A stretch of 64,000 bases of DNA from an uncultured Lachnospiraceae bacterium (GTDB lineage Bacteria > Bacillota > Clostridia > Lachnospirales > Lachnospiraceae), in assembly GCA_910587305.1 (NCBI GenBank), contig CAJUKV010000015.1, positions 16,840 to 80,839 of the forward strand, given 5' to 3'. Below, in pieces: positions 34,608 to 43,491 of the stretch. Position 1 is the first letter of the stretch. The number at the start of each line of letters is the position of its first letter. A program made the translations under genes and the position numbers. Under the pieces are notes generated by a model, which saw only the letters and a list, made by a program, of their open reading frames with translations, did not search any database and was not told the origin of the DNA.

Positions 34608-35351
34608 TCAGTAACTTTCCCGAATCAATTCCTTTTTAAGCCTTTTCATAATTTTTTTCTCCAGTCTTGAAATATATGACTGGGAAATTCCGAGAAGCTC
34701 TGCCACCTCCTTCTGGGTCATCTCCTTCCCGTCGGGCGTTCCAAGCCCAAACCGCAAATTGATGATGGTCTTTTCCCTCTCGGTGAGCTTATCGATGGCC
34801 TTAAGAAGGAGCTTTCGCTCCACCTCGTTTTCAATATCTTTGTATATAACGTCCTCGTCCGTTCCGAGGATATCCGACAGAAGCAGCTCGTTTCCGTCCC
34901 AATCCACATTTAAGGGCTCGTCAATGGACACTTCCAGCTTCGTCTTATTATTCCTGCGCAGGTACATCAATATTTCATTTTCAATACACCTTGAAGCGTA
35001 AGTTGCAAGCTTGATATTTTTTTCCGGATTAAAAGTGTTGATAGACTTAATCAACCCGATTGTTCCTATGGAAATTAAGTCCTCCACTCCCACCCCCGTG
35101 TTATCAAACTTCTTTGCTATGTAAACCACCAGACGTAAATTATGCTCAATCAGTATGGACTTTGCCTCGTCCTCATATTCCGTTCCCAAATCGCCGATCA
35201 CAGCATTTTCTTTCTCCACCTCAAGGGGCGGCGGAAGCACCTCCGAACCGCCTATGTAGTGCACATCCCCCTGCTTTGTCAGTAAGAATCCTGGTTCCCT
35301 GCGGTATAGCTTAAACTGAAGCTTACCCGGAATTGCCACTTTAAATACCAT
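34608..35351 (-). CDS. sigE: sporulation sigma factor SigE (pro-sigma E)
   Basis: 247 residues. The N-terminal ~35 residues (MVFKVAIPGKLQFKLYRREP...VHYIGGSEVLPPPL) form the membrane-associated pro-sequence that SpoIIGA removes. Then come sigma-70 region 2 (LRLVVYIAKKFDNTGVGVEDLISIG...) and region 4 (EVAELLGISQSYISRLEKKIMKRLKK). SigE is the early mother-cell sigma factor. It is 130 bp downstream of spoIIGA, with leader copy C between. The RBS (GAGGAG) is inside that leader. Confidence 0.97.
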   Translation of the reverse strand: MVFKVAIPGKLQFKLYRREPGFLLTKQGDVHYIGGSEVLPPPLEVEKENAVIGDLGTEYEDEAKSILIEHNLRLVVYIAKKFDNTGVGVEDLISIGTIGLIKSINTFNPEKNIKLATYASRCIENEILMYLRRNNKTKLEVSIDEPLNVDWDGNELLLSDILGTDEDVIYKDIENEVERKLLLKAIDKLTEREKTIINLRFGLGTPDGKEMTQKEVAELLGISQSYISRLEKKIMKRLKKELIRESY

Positions 35352-35360
35352 TTATGATCT

Positions 35361-35455
35361 CCTCATTTCTGCGCTGCTTTTTGCGCATATCAAGTTTGTG
35401 GATGCAGCGCAGACACAAACTTGTGAGTGAAAGGTTGAAAGCCTTTCACTCTTTC
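35361..35455 (-). repeat. Interleaved-inverted-repeat leader, copy C (sigE leader)
   Basis: On the minus strand element 1 is CAAGTTTGTG (35423-35414), element 2 TCTGCGCTGC (35413-35404), element 1' CACAAACTTG (35400-35391) and element 2' GCAGCGCAGA (35377-35368), followed by AATGAGGAG (RBS) and sigE. Pairs 1-1' and 2-2' are perfect but interleaved, so they form alternative hairpins or a pseudoknot. A GTGAAAGG/CCTTTCAC hairpin lies before it. Confidence 0.85.
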
Positions 35456-35480
35456 CTGCTGTTTTTGCTTTCATAATTTT

Positions 35481-36311
35481 TTATATGGATAATTCCGGAG
35501 GCAGTACCATCTGGTAACTGCCTTTTCCGGAAATTTTTCCCTTAAATATTGCTACAATCACCTTTTCATATTGTTTTTCACCCATGCTGCCTTTGACTTT
35601 CATCGTGTCTATCTCGTATCCTTCCAGCAAACCGCTGTCTTTCCCTATACTGTGATAGGGAATGATTTTATATTTTTCCGGCTTCATCCACAGCTTCAAA
35701 TTCTCCCACTGCCCTGCTTCCAATATTGCCACAGGCTTTCTGCTGACGGGTTCCACCAGTCCGTTTCCGGTATCAACCAAAGCGTCAACCATTAAAATTC
35801 CTTCATCCCCCGGAATGCTGACCCTGCAAAAATGTTCCTTTTGCCTCTTCCGATAGATGGCAATCACTCCGGTGCAAAGTGCAAAACCCGCAAATCCCAG
35901 ACCTGCAAGCAATATTATTGAATCTTCATATTCCGCAAACAGGCTGTTTCTTCCCCTGAGAAAGATTATGAACCCGCCTATCAGAAAAGAAAAAAAATAA
36001 AGATAGCCAAGCCCTCGCAGCAATTCCCCATAGCCTTTGGCCTTACATGCAATTTTTATCATAAGCATTCCAATCGGAACCATCCCTAAAAGTACTTTCA
36101 GCATATATGGTATTTGGGGCAGGCACAGTACAATACAGTAGCCCGCCGCTCCTATGGCGCTTCCTGCAAAGATCCTCGCATACATGGCGGTTTTTCCAAG
36201 CGCCTTTGCAGTAAGCGCAAGCAGATAGAAATCCATCACCATATTCAGTAAAAAAATGCTGTCAATATAAATGGTACCCTGTAATTGCACCTTGCAATTT
36301 TTCACCTCCAT
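35481..36311 (-). CDS. spoIIGA: sigma-E processing peptidase SpoIIGA
   Basis: About 270 residues: five predicted membrane helices (starting IYIDSIFLLNMVMDFYLLAL) and a cytoplasmic aspartic-protease domain with the motif VDALVDTGNGLVEP (catalytic Asp about residue 183). It cleaves pro-sigma E after septation, on signal from SpoIIR. The listed ATG overlaps the GGAGGTGA that is probably the true ribosome binding site, so translation more likely starts at the GTG at 36290. It heads the spoIIGA-sigE operon. Confidence 0.93.
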   Translation of the reverse strand: MEVKNCKVQLQGTIYIDSIFLLNMVMDFYLLALTAKALGKTAMYARIFAGSAIGAAGYCIVLCLPQIPYMLKVLLGMVPIGMLMIKIACKAKGYGELLRGLGYLYFFSFLIGGFIIFLRGRNSLFAEYEDSIILLAGLGFAGFALCTGVIAIYRKRQKEHFCRVSIPGDEGILMVDALVDTGNGLVEPVSRKPVAILEAGQWENLKLWMKPEKYKIIPYHSIGKDSGLLEGYEIDTMKVKGSMGEKQYEKVIVAIFKGKISGKGSYQMVLPPELSI

Positions 36312-36358
36312 TTCTCCGGTACGAGTACTATAAGTACGGGTACTTCATGTACTTGTTC

Positions 36359-36392
36359 ATTATAAACATTAATGCTTTCACAATTTGTCAAA
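36359..36392 (-). promoter_or_regulatory. spoIIG-type promoter with 21-bp spacing and 0A-like box
   Basis: Minus strand: TTGACA (36391-36386), a 21-bp spacer and TATAAT (36364-36359). The spoIIG promoter of Bacillus subtilis is known for an over-long (22 bp) spacer and for a Spo0A box overlapping the -35. Here TTTGACA (36392-36386), one base off the 0A box TTCGACA, overlaps the -35 in the same way. Confidence 0.7.
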
Positions 36393-36437
36393 ACATTGTC
36401 CCTGCCCTTTTCATTCATCGCTGCAATACGACAAAAA

Positions 36438-36532
36438 GGGCTGTCACAAAACCTGACAGTCCTACAATATCTATCCGACTCTTTGGAGTATGGGTGTTTC
36501 TATTGTATGAATCTGCTATTTTGCAACAGCCC
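36438..36532. mobile_element. 95-bp MITE-like element, copy 1
   Basis: Terminal inverted repeats GGGCTGTCACAAAA (36438-36451) and TTTTGCAACAGCCC (36519-36532) flank an interior shared with the element at 47508-47603 (CAGATTCATAC, CCAAAGAGT and GGATA blocks, same order). No ORF inside. The ends resemble those of IS1182/IS5-type elements, so it is probably mobilised in trans. It sits upstream of the spoIIG promoter. Confidence 0.75.
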
Positions 36533-36590
36533 TATGCCATTACGGCAGGCCGGATTGCCAAACGCGGCAGGCGTTTGGCAGCCTGTTCAT

Positions 36591-38324
36591 TTATAATTCC
36601 AGCGACGCCCGGTAAAGACCGGCATATACGCCGCCCATATCCATCAGCTCCTTGTGGGTTCCTCTCTCACAAATGCCCTTTTCATCCAGCACCAAAATAC
36701 ATCCGGCCCCTAACACCGTAGAAAGACGATGGGCAATCACCAGCGTTGTGCGCTGCTTCGCCAGCCGCTCTAAAGAACGCTGCACCACCTTTTCGCTGTA
36801 GGTATCCAGAGCGCTGGTCGCCTCGTCAAAAATCAAAATCGCAGGATCTTTCAGAAATACTCTGGCGATGGACAGCCTCTGCTGCTGACCTCCCGAAAGC
36901 TTCACTCCATGGGGCCCAATGTCCGCCTCGTATCCGCCGGGAAGTTTTTCGATAAACTCATGGGCCCCCGCCTGCTTTGCCGCCGCGACAATCTCCTCAC
37001 GACTTGCACCGGGACGTCCGTAAGCAATATTCTCCGCCACCGTCCCATGAAACAGATACACATCCTGCCGCACTATACCTATGTTCTTTCGCAGTGTCCC
37101 TAAGGGAAGCTTTTCCACCGGAACGCCATCTAACAAAATCTGGCCCCTTTGAGGCTCATAAAACCGCGGTATCAGAGAGCAAAGGGTAGTCTTTCCCACC
37201 CCCGACGCCCCCACCAGAGCCACATACTCTCCGGCCTCCACGGTCAGGTTAAGCCCACGAAACACTTCCTCGCCTTCGCCATAGCAAAAGTCCACCTGAC
37301 GAAATTCCAGCCTGCCTTTGACATCTTTTATTTCCGTCAGCTCCGAGCCGTCCCGCACAGCCGGCTCTGTCTCCATCAGCTCCATATAACGCCGAAAGCT
37401 GCTTTTCCCTTCCTGCAAAAGCCTGCTGGTATTGACCAGACTCTGCACCGGCCCGGTAAAATAGCTGATATACAATAAAAATGCCAGTAAATCGCTTAAG
37501 GACATAGCGTCCTTTCGAACTGCCAGCCCTCCAAACACCACCACCGCAATCGGCAACAGCGCCGCAAAAGCATCCATGCCACAGTACAGCTGCGCCTCGC
37601 TGCGATAGCTTAGCCGGCGGTCAGCTAAAAACCGCCTGTTCTGCCTGGTAAACTTTTCCTCCTCTAAAGATTCGTTGGTAAAGGACTGCACCGTCCGTAT
37701 CCCCGACAGCGAATCCTCCACCTGGGAATTGATACGGCCCATACTCTCTCTGGCCTGCCCCATCGCCACGCCCATCTTTTTATTAAAATACAGGGTATAA
37801 GCCAGCATAAAGGGCAAAAAACCCAAAATGATAAGGGTGGTCTGCCTGTGAATCCGAAACAAAATCACTGTGGCTCCCACAAACTTCACACTGTTTACCA
37901 GAAGATCCTCCGGCACATGGTGAAAAAATTCCGCCAGCGACAGAGAATCGCTGGTAATGCGGGACATCAAATCTCCCACCGTATGTTCGTCATAGTAGCT
38001 GAAAGAGAGCTTCTCGCAGTGCCTGAACATCTCCCCGCGCATATCACGCTCAATCTTAGCTCCCAGGAAATGCCCCTGATAATCCCAGAAGTAATGGCAG
38101 GCCGCCTGCACCAAAACCAACGCTATCAGGCAAAGCCCTGCCTGCGCAATGCCCCCTGATCGGGCGTTCCCGCTTTCCAATAGATTGTCGGCAATGTACC
38201 GCACGCCCAAAGGCAGCACAAGGGCAATGCCGGATACCGCCAAAGCCGAAATTAAATCGGCAATAAACAAGCCCAAATAGGGCTGATAAAAAGATACTAA
38301 CCTGTAAAAAACTTTTTTATGCAA
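36591..38324 (-). CDS. ABC exporter (permease-ATPase fusion)
   Basis: 577 residues, six membrane helices then an ATPase domain with Walker A GASGVGKTT, Q-loop, signature LSGGQQQR, Walker B LIFDEATSALD (catalytic Glu present) and AHRLS. As a single gene with a full catalytic site it probably acts as a homodimer, in contrast to the 13.5-kb pair. It is likely to export drugs, lipids or peptides. A GCCAAACGC/GCGTTTGGC hairpin at 36558-36582 lies just after its stop. An inverted repeat (GGGAGGAAA...TTTCCTCCC) lies before its start. Confidence 0.93.
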   Translation of the reverse strand: MHKKVFYRLVSFYQPYLGLFIADLISALAVSGIALVLPLGVRYIADNLLESGNARSGGIAQAGLCLIALVLVQAACHYFWDYQGHFLGAKIERDMRGEMFRHCEKLSFSYYDEHTVGDLMSRITSDSLSLAEFFHHVPEDLLVNSVKFVGATVILFRIHRQTTLIILGFLPFMLAYTLYFNKKMGVAMGQARESMGRINSQVEDSLSGIRTVQSFTNESLEEEKFTRQNRRFLADRRLSYRSEAQLYCGMDAFAALLPIAVVVFGGLAVRKDAMSLSDLLAFLLYISYFTGPVQSLVNTSRLLQEGKSSFRRYMELMETEPAVRDGSELTEIKDVKGRLEFRQVDFCYGEGEEVFRGLNLTVEAGEYVALVGASGVGKTTLCSLIPRFYEPQRGQILLDGVPVEKLPLGTLRKNIGIVRQDVYLFHGTVAENIAYGRPGASREEIVAAAKQAGAHEFIEKLPGGYEADIGPHGVKLSGGQQQRLSIARVFLKDPAILIFDEATSALDTYSEKVVQRSLERLAKQRTTLVIAHRLSTVLGAGCILVLDEKGICERGTHKELMDMGGVYAGLYRASLEL

Positions 38325-38467
38325 AATTTGTTCCTCCTGATTTTGTGGGAGGAAACACGATTAAATGTTTGTTTTCCTCCCGATATTTTTCATAGTATCA
38401 AATTTACGATTTTTCATATCTCTTTGCTCCTTTCTTTTTTATTATGAAAACTGATTCGGAGCATTTT

Positions 38468-39157
38468 TCAAATACTCTCTAACAGTCTTTCACCCAATTC
38501 TTCTACTGTTTTTACAATCACGTCAGCGCCTGCCTGTTCAAGTTCACCCGCAGCCGCATATCCATAGGACACGCCGACAGATACTATCCGGTAAGCCTTT
38601 GCACCTTCCACATCAAACTTTCGGTCGCCCACCATGGCTACGTCCTGCCGGTATGCCATATTGCCGCTCTCCTTCCCTTCCATTTCCGTTCCATGCAATA
38701 GCTGTGTCAAAGCCTCCCTGACCACCTCGTCTTTTTGAGAACGTCTGCCGTCTAGCTCACTTCCCACAACCACTTCAAAACAGGAAAGAATTCCGAAATA
38801 TTCTAAAATCTGTGTTACAAATACGGTTGGCTTGCTTGAAGCAACTGCCAGATGTATTCCTGCCTTTTGCAGTTTTTCAAGCATCTGCGATATCCCCGGA
38901 TAAATCTCATTTTCAAATAAACCAATTGTACGAAAACGTTCCCGATAATAGGCAACAGCCTGCTGTCCCTTTTCTCCATCTAAACCATAATAATCCCGAA
39001 AGCTGTCCAAAAGGGGAGGGCCGATAAAAGGCTCTAATTTATCTCTGTCAGGTTCTTCTATTCCCATTTTACCTAATGCATACTGCACACAGCTTGTGAT
39101 CCCCAGCTTCGGGTCGGTCAGTGTTCCGTCCAAATCAAATAATATGTACCGGTACAT
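38468..39157 (-). CDS. HAD-family hydrolase, phosphoglycolate-phosphatase type
   Basis: 229 residues with HAD motif I FDLDGTLTDP at the N-terminus, motif II AVASSKP and motif IV MVGDRKFDVEGAKA. The cap insertion and length are those of Gph-like phosphatases (nucleoside or phosphosugar monophosphates). Substrate cannot be assigned. It is followed by the MazG-like gene with a short gap, so a housecleaning role for nucleotides is possible. Confidence 0.88.
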   Translation of the reverse strand: MYRYILFDLDGTLTDPKLGITSCVQYALGKMGIEEPDRDKLEPFIGPPLLDSFRDYYGLDGEKGQQAVAYYRERFRTIGLFENEIYPGISQMLEKLQKAGIHLAVASSKPTVFVTQILEYFGILSCFEVVVGSELDGRRSQKDEVVREALTQLLHGTEMEGKESGNMAYRQDVAMVGDRKFDVEGAKAYRIVSVGVSYGYAAAGELEQAGADVIVKTVEELGERLLESI

Positions 39158-39179
39158 TCATTTCCCTTTCCTTCCTGTC

Positions 39180-39509
39180 TTACCATCTTTTCATATTCCT
39201 TTTATGCTTTTCCAGATACACGCTTTTTAGTTCTTCAATTGAAATACCATAGCAAAGCATGACATCGTTAAAATACATCATCACATCCGCCATTTCCTCG
39301 ATAAAGTGTCTGCGCACATCCGGCTCCTCCATAATTTTCTCGTCGCCGTCCTTCTTGATAATATCGGCAGCCTCGCCCAATTCTATTAACAGCCACAAAA
39401 GCTGCTCGCGCCCGGTTTGGGGCGATAAAGGCTTCCATTTCTCCTTATATTTTTCCTGTAGTTCTTTTTGTATCTCCTGCATCTGCAAGAATCCGAAGTC
39501 TTCCATCAT
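39180..39509 (-). CDS. MazG-like nucleotide pyrophosphohydrolase
   Basis: 109-110 residues from the ATG at 39509, placed right after AAGGGGGATT. It has the MazG/all-alpha NTP pyrophosphatase pattern: REQLLWLLIELGEAADIIKK (ExxE) and HFIEEMADVMMYFNDVMLCY (ExxD). The family hydrolyses dUTP-like or non-canonical NTPs to NMP and PPi. It follows the M18 peptidase and precedes the HAD gene. Confidence 0.85.
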   Translation of the reverse strand: MMEDFGFLQMQEIQKELQEKYKEKWKPLSPQTGREQLLWLLIELGEAADIIKKDGDEKIMEEPDVRRHFIEEMADVMMYFNDVMLCYGISIEELKSVYLEKHKRNMKRW

Positions 39510-39602
39510 AATCCCCCTTAGATCAGACAGGAATGCCTGCGCGCAGGGTGCGTGCTGCAAAGCAACTTTCCCTACGCACTTCTGAGCATAAAACACAAGA
39601 AT

Positions 39603-40883
39603 TTATTTTTCATAAAATTTCTTAAGAACCCGCACCAGATATTCCACATCCCTGCTTCCGGCTGTTTCCACCGCCGAGTGCATGGCAAGCTGGGCAAGGC
39701 CGATATCTGCGGATGAAACGGAAACCTGACCGGCGGAAACGTTGCCCAGGGTTGAGCCCCCTTCTATATCGGAGCGATTGTGATAATCCTGATAAGGAAC
39801 GTCCGCCGTGGTACAAAGATACTTCATATAAGCTTCCGAAAAGCCGTCTGTGGTATATCTTTGTCCGCCGTGATGTTTTATCACGATGCCGCCGTTTAAC
39901 ACCGGCCGGTTTACCGGGTCTGCCTTTTCCGGATGGTTTGGGTGAAGGGCGTGGGCATTGTCGGCGGAAATCATGAAGCTGTCCGCCAAAAGTCTCAGGT
40001 AATCGCCCCCTGTTTTGCCAAGACCTTCCCCGATTCTTTCTAAGGTGTCCCTCAAAAAGGTGGACGCAGCGCCCTCTCTTGTGTGATTTCCCACTTCCTC
40101 GTGATTGAAAACAACGCAAATGTTGCAATAGTCTTTAGGTTTTGCCGCAATCACAGCCTCCGTGGAAGCAAAGACGCATTCCAGATCATCCAGCCGAGGA
40201 GAAATCATGAGTTCTTTTTCCGCTCCTGCCAGTTTTCCCTTTTCCCTCACATACAAGAACAGGTCGCTCCCTAAAATTTCCTCCTCTTTTACGCCTGCAA
40301 GATGCGAAAGCTTTTCTTTTAGCTTCCCCTTTGTCTTTGGGCTACCCATTAAAGGGAGCAAATCCGTCTGTATATTCAGCTCCACGCCTTTGTTGATATT
40401 CCGGTTCATGTGAATGGCAAGATTGGGAATCACAAGAAGATCCTCGTCTATCTTCACATTAACCGCCCGAAGCCCGTCTTTGCCGGCGCACACCACTCTG
40501 CCGGCCACCGAAAGGCATCTGTCAAACCAGGTAGACTGTATCATACCGCCATACCCCTCCACATTGAGTCTGAGGTACTTATCCTCCGGCGTCATCTCAG
40601 GGTTGGTCTTTATTTTAAAGCAGGGGGAATCGCTGTGGGAGGCGACCATATGGAAGCCTTTGATTTCGGAATCCGGAATTTTGAAAGCAGCCAGAGAAGA
40701 ACCGCCCCTCTTTACGTAATAACTCCCTCCCGGCACAATTTTCCATGGATCTTTTTCATCCAACTGCACAAAGCCGCTTTCTATAAGCCGCTTTTCCACT
40801 TGCTCCACCGCATGATAGCAGCTGACGCTTCCATCAATAAACGTAAGGCATTTTTCAGCCCACTCCAAATTTTCTCTCTCCAT
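39603..40883 (-). CDS. M18 family aminopeptidase
   Basis: 426 residues, the M18 dinuclear zinc peptidase family (aspartyl or broad aminopeptidase). Metal-site signatures are visible: VASHSDSPCFKIK (His-Asp), SPRLDDLECV, FNHEEVGNHTREGA (Glu pair) and SADNAHALHPNHPEKA (His near the end). It trims N-terminal residues from peptides in the cytoplasm. It is the next gene after ftsZ but separated by two strong hairpins, so it probably has a separate transcript. Confidence 0.95.
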   Translation of the reverse strand: MERENLEWAEKCLTFIDGSVSCYHAVEQVEKRLIESGFVQLDEKDPWKIVPGGSYYVKRGGSSLAAFKIPDSEIKGFHMVASHSDSPCFKIKTNPEMTPEDKYLRLNVEGYGGMIQSTWFDRCLSVAGRVVCAGKDGLRAVNVKIDEDLLVIPNLAIHMNRNINKGVELNIQTDLLPLMGSPKTKGKLKEKLSHLAGVKEEEILGSDLFLYVREKGKLAGAEKELMISPRLDDLECVFASTEAVIAAKPKDYCNICVVFNHEEVGNHTREGAASTFLRDTLERIGEGLGKTGGDYLRLLADSFMISADNAHALHPNHPEKADPVNRPVLNGGIVIKHHGGQRYTTDGFSEAYMKYLCTTADVPYQDYHNRSDIEGGSTLGNVSAGQVSVSSADIGLAQLAMHSAVETAGSRDVEYLVRVLKKFYEK

Positions 40884-41151
40884 TATACTGTTCCCTCTTA
40901 TTTCATTTTGTCCCTATGGTTCAAGTGAACATGCTCGCATGCTCATTTGAACCCCAAATCAAGGTTGAAAGATTCTTCTTCAACCTTAAACTTCACTGTT
41001 AGTTTACTGTTTTAAACCATATTGCCAAGCCCATATTCCGGCGGCAGTCGCCAATTGTTCGGGCAAACCTGTCCGTTTTTTCCCGCCGGAAGGAAAAGGC
41101 TGCACACCCTATGGTATACAGCCTGAACATTCTTCCATAAATTATACGCGC
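40884..41151. other. 268-bp intergenic region with hairpins between ftsZ and the M18 gene
   Basis: GGTTCAAGTGA...TCATTTGAACC (40919-40953, with CATGC/GCATG inside) and AAGGTTGAA...TTCAACCTT (40963-40987) are strong hairpins, similar to the GTGAAAGGTT hairpin of the leader family. AGGCTG (41129-41124) pairs with CAGCCT (41103-41098) followed by TTTT, a plausible ftsZ terminator. Confidence 0.5.
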
Positions 41152-42366
41152 TTATTTCTTTTGTAAGAAAGACGGAATATCCAAATGCTTGTCCACTACA
41201 TTGCTCCTAATCTCTCCGGGATTGGTAATTCCCTGCACGGGCCTGTGGGGTACCGGCGTCTGATTTTGGCCTGCAAGCGTATTTTGCATAGTATTCGCAC
41301 CGCTCACCGGGGCGCCCGCGCCCGTATTTCGAATGGTGATATTAGGCGTCACAGGCTTCATATACTTATTGGTAAAAGCGCTGTGCGGGGAAATCGGCTT
41401 ATTAGTAGGTAAGGTAGCGTCCTCTAAGCCTGTGGCAATTACCGTAATACGGCAGCTGTCCCCCTGGGATTCATCGTACATAGCGCCAAAGATGATGTTC
41501 ACTTCATCCCCTGCCAGCTCCTGCACGTAGCTTGCCGCATCCGATGCGTCGGCCAGTGTAATATCCCCGGATACATTGATAATCACATGGGTTGCACCGG
41601 AAATAGTAGTCTCGAGCAGCGGACTTTCCACCGCCATCTTAACGGCTTCGCTTGCCTTATCGTCTCCCTTGCCGGTACCAATGCCGATGTGGGCGATTCC
41701 CTTATCTTTCATAACCGTCTGTACGTCTGCAAAGTCAAGGTTAATAACGGCGGGAACGTTGATCAGGTCAGTGATTCCCTGCACTGCCTGTTGAAGCACC
41801 TCATCCGCCTTCTTAAGGGCGTCGGGCATAGTCGTCCTTCTGTCCACAATTTCCAGCAATTTATCATTGGGAATTACAATCAAGGTATCGACATTATCCT
41901 TAATCTTCTCAATGCCGCTAAGAGCATTCACCATACGGGCTTTTGCCTCAAAACGGAAAGGTTTGGTCACAACCCCTACCGTCAATATCCCCATATCTTT
42001 TGCCAGCTTGGCAACAACGGGGGCCGCACCGGTTCCGGTTCCGCCTCCCATACCGCAGGTTACAAACACCATATCCGCGCCTCTAAGGACCGCCGCAATC
42101 TCCTCGCTGCTCTCCTCGGCCGCTTTTTCTCCGATTTCAGGCTTTGCCCCCGCGCCGAGTCCTTTGGTCAGTTTTTCGCCAATCTGTAACAGCTTTGGCG
42201 CCCTGCAAAGCTGCAGCGCCTGCTTGTCCGTATTGATACCAATAAATTCAACTCCTGTGATACTCTCGTCTACCATTCTATTTACAGCGTTGTTACCTGC
42301 ACCGCCTACACCGATTACTATGATCTTGGCAGCAGATTCAGCGTCGTTTGTCTTTATTTCCAGCAA
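41152..42366 (-). CDS. ftsZ: cell division protein FtsZ
   Basis: 404 residues starting from a TTG at 42366, fixed by GGAGG seven bases upstream and giving MLEIKTNDAESAAKIIVIGV, the start seen in Lachnospiraceae FtsZ. The tubulin motif GGGTGTGAAPVVA (residues ~105-117), the T3 loop and T7 loop (NLDFADVQTV) are complete. A disordered linker (~310-385) ends in a conserved C-terminal peptide (LDIPSFLQKK) that binds partners. FtsA is absent from the cluster. It is the last gene of the dcw cluster and has its own promoters. Confidence 0.97.
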   Translation of the reverse strand: MLEIKTNDAESAAKIIVIGVGGAGNNAVNRMVDESITGVEFIGINTDKQALQLCRAPKLLQIGEKLTKGLGAGAKPEIGEKAAEESSEEIAAVLRGADMVFVTCGMGGGTGTGAAPVVAKLAKDMGILTVGVVTKPFRFEAKARMVNALSGIEKIKDNVDTLIVIPNDKLLEIVDRRTTMPDALKKADEVLQQAVQGITDLINVPAVINLDFADVQTVMKDKGIAHIGIGTGKGDDKASEAVKMAVESPLLETTISGATHVIINVSGDITLADASDAASYVQELAGDEVNIIFGAMYDESQGDSCRITVIATGLEDATLPTNKPISPHSAFTNKYMKPVTPNITIRNTGAGAPVSGANTMQNTLAGQNQTPVPHRPVQGITNPGEIRSNVVDKHLDIPSFLQKK

Positions 42367-42408
42367 GGTATTTCCTCCTTCACCATTCCACAATCAAAAT
42401 TACCCATA

Positions 42409-42468
42409 ATTATACCAGCTTATTAAACTCATATAGATTATCATATAATTTTTTCTTTAAATGCGCAA
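42409..42468 (-). promoter_or_regulatory. Two ftsZ promoters
   Basis: P1: TTGCGC (42468-42463), 17 bp, TATGAT (42445-42440). P2: extended -10 TGGTATAAT with TATAAT at 42414-42409, about 43 bp before the TTG start. Both are on the minus strand in the 147-bp gap after ftsQ. Confidence 0.7.
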
Positions 42469-42513
42469 CTAGAAATTTTAAAAACTTTTTTTTATTTTAT
42501 TTTAAACGTTTCT

Positions 42514-43347
42514 TCATCCTTCTGCATCCTCCGCCGGCTCAAATGAAGTATTCTTTGTTCCCTCCGTATAGCTTTCCATCCGCAAAGTACCTTTCCTTCC
42601 GTTAAGCTCGGGCAGCATATACTGCAGTCCCATCATTTTTTCATCCAGATTCTCTCCGGTTCCAAGGGCTACCTTCACATTCTCAAAATACAATGTAAGG
42701 GAACCGTCGCTGCCAAAATAAATTCTGTCTGTCACCAGATTATATTTATTGACAAGCTGGGTAATATTTAAAATGGATTGAAAAATCCCCGGATCTTCCA
42801 CGGGAAGCGGCTCATACAAAACCACATGGTCAAAATGAAGTCCTGTCACAAGCGGCACTCCTTCCGTCTTTTCAAAGGAGCTCTCCACCACAATACCATC
42901 CTTATCAAAGTACATATATCTTTCCAGATACTCCACATACCCTGCCAGCGCCTTTTCATAAACCTCAATTTTGATCGTATGTGGATTCAGCACGGAAACG
43001 TCTATCTTTTCCACAAAGGGAACCCCCGTAATACTCTTGTCCTTGTATTTCAAAGATAAAAGAAGGGAATTATTCCCATAATACCCTTCCATTACCATGT
43101 CTATGATCTCATCATTGGTATAATGGACCGCCCCCTCCACATATACCGTGGTAACCGAGTAGTTTGTAATAATATAAGAATACGCCGCCGACAGACCAAA
43201 CACAAGGGCCAAAAGCATCCCTCCTATAATAAACAGGCTTTTATGATTCCTAAAATAAGCCCCCGGATCCTGCGCCCTGCGGCTTACGGGCGGCACCGCT
43301 TTAAACCTGTCGGTCTGTTTGTTTTTTTTCTGTTTCACCTTCGCCAT
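42514..43347 (-). CDS. ftsQ: cell division protein FtsQ/DivIB
   Basis: 277 residues: a basic cytoplasmic tail, one membrane helix (about 38-60), a POTRA domain beginning VTTVYVEGAVHYTNDEIIDM and a beta domain, ending in an acidic tail. DivIB/FtsQ links the septal synthase to FtsL and FtsB/DivIC. It follows murA and precedes ftsZ, the usual order. The RBS is weak. Confidence 0.92.
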   Translation of the reverse strand: MAKVKQKKNKQTDRFKAVPPVSRRAQDPGAYFRNHKSLFIIGGMLLALVFGLSAAYSYIITNYSVTTVYVEGAVHYTNDEIIDMVMEGYYGNNSLLLSLKYKDKSITGVPFVEKIDVSVLNPHTIKIEVYEKALAGYVEYLERYMYFDKDGIVVESSFEKTEGVPLVTGLHFDHVVLYEPLPVEDPGIFQSILNITQLVNKYNLVTDRIYFGSDGSLTLYFENVKVALGTGENLDEKMMGLQYMLPELNGRKGTLRMESYTEGTKNTSFEPAEDAEG

Positions 43348-43491
43348 AAAATCTCATACCCAGTGTGTTTTCTTAAAAGCATAACCATTCATCCTTCGGC
43401 TTGCTACATTTATCCCATTCAAACATAGCTTGGGGCATGGTTGAAACAGTCCCCCTGCTATGAAAGGAATCCCTGAAAAGCAAATCGTCTC

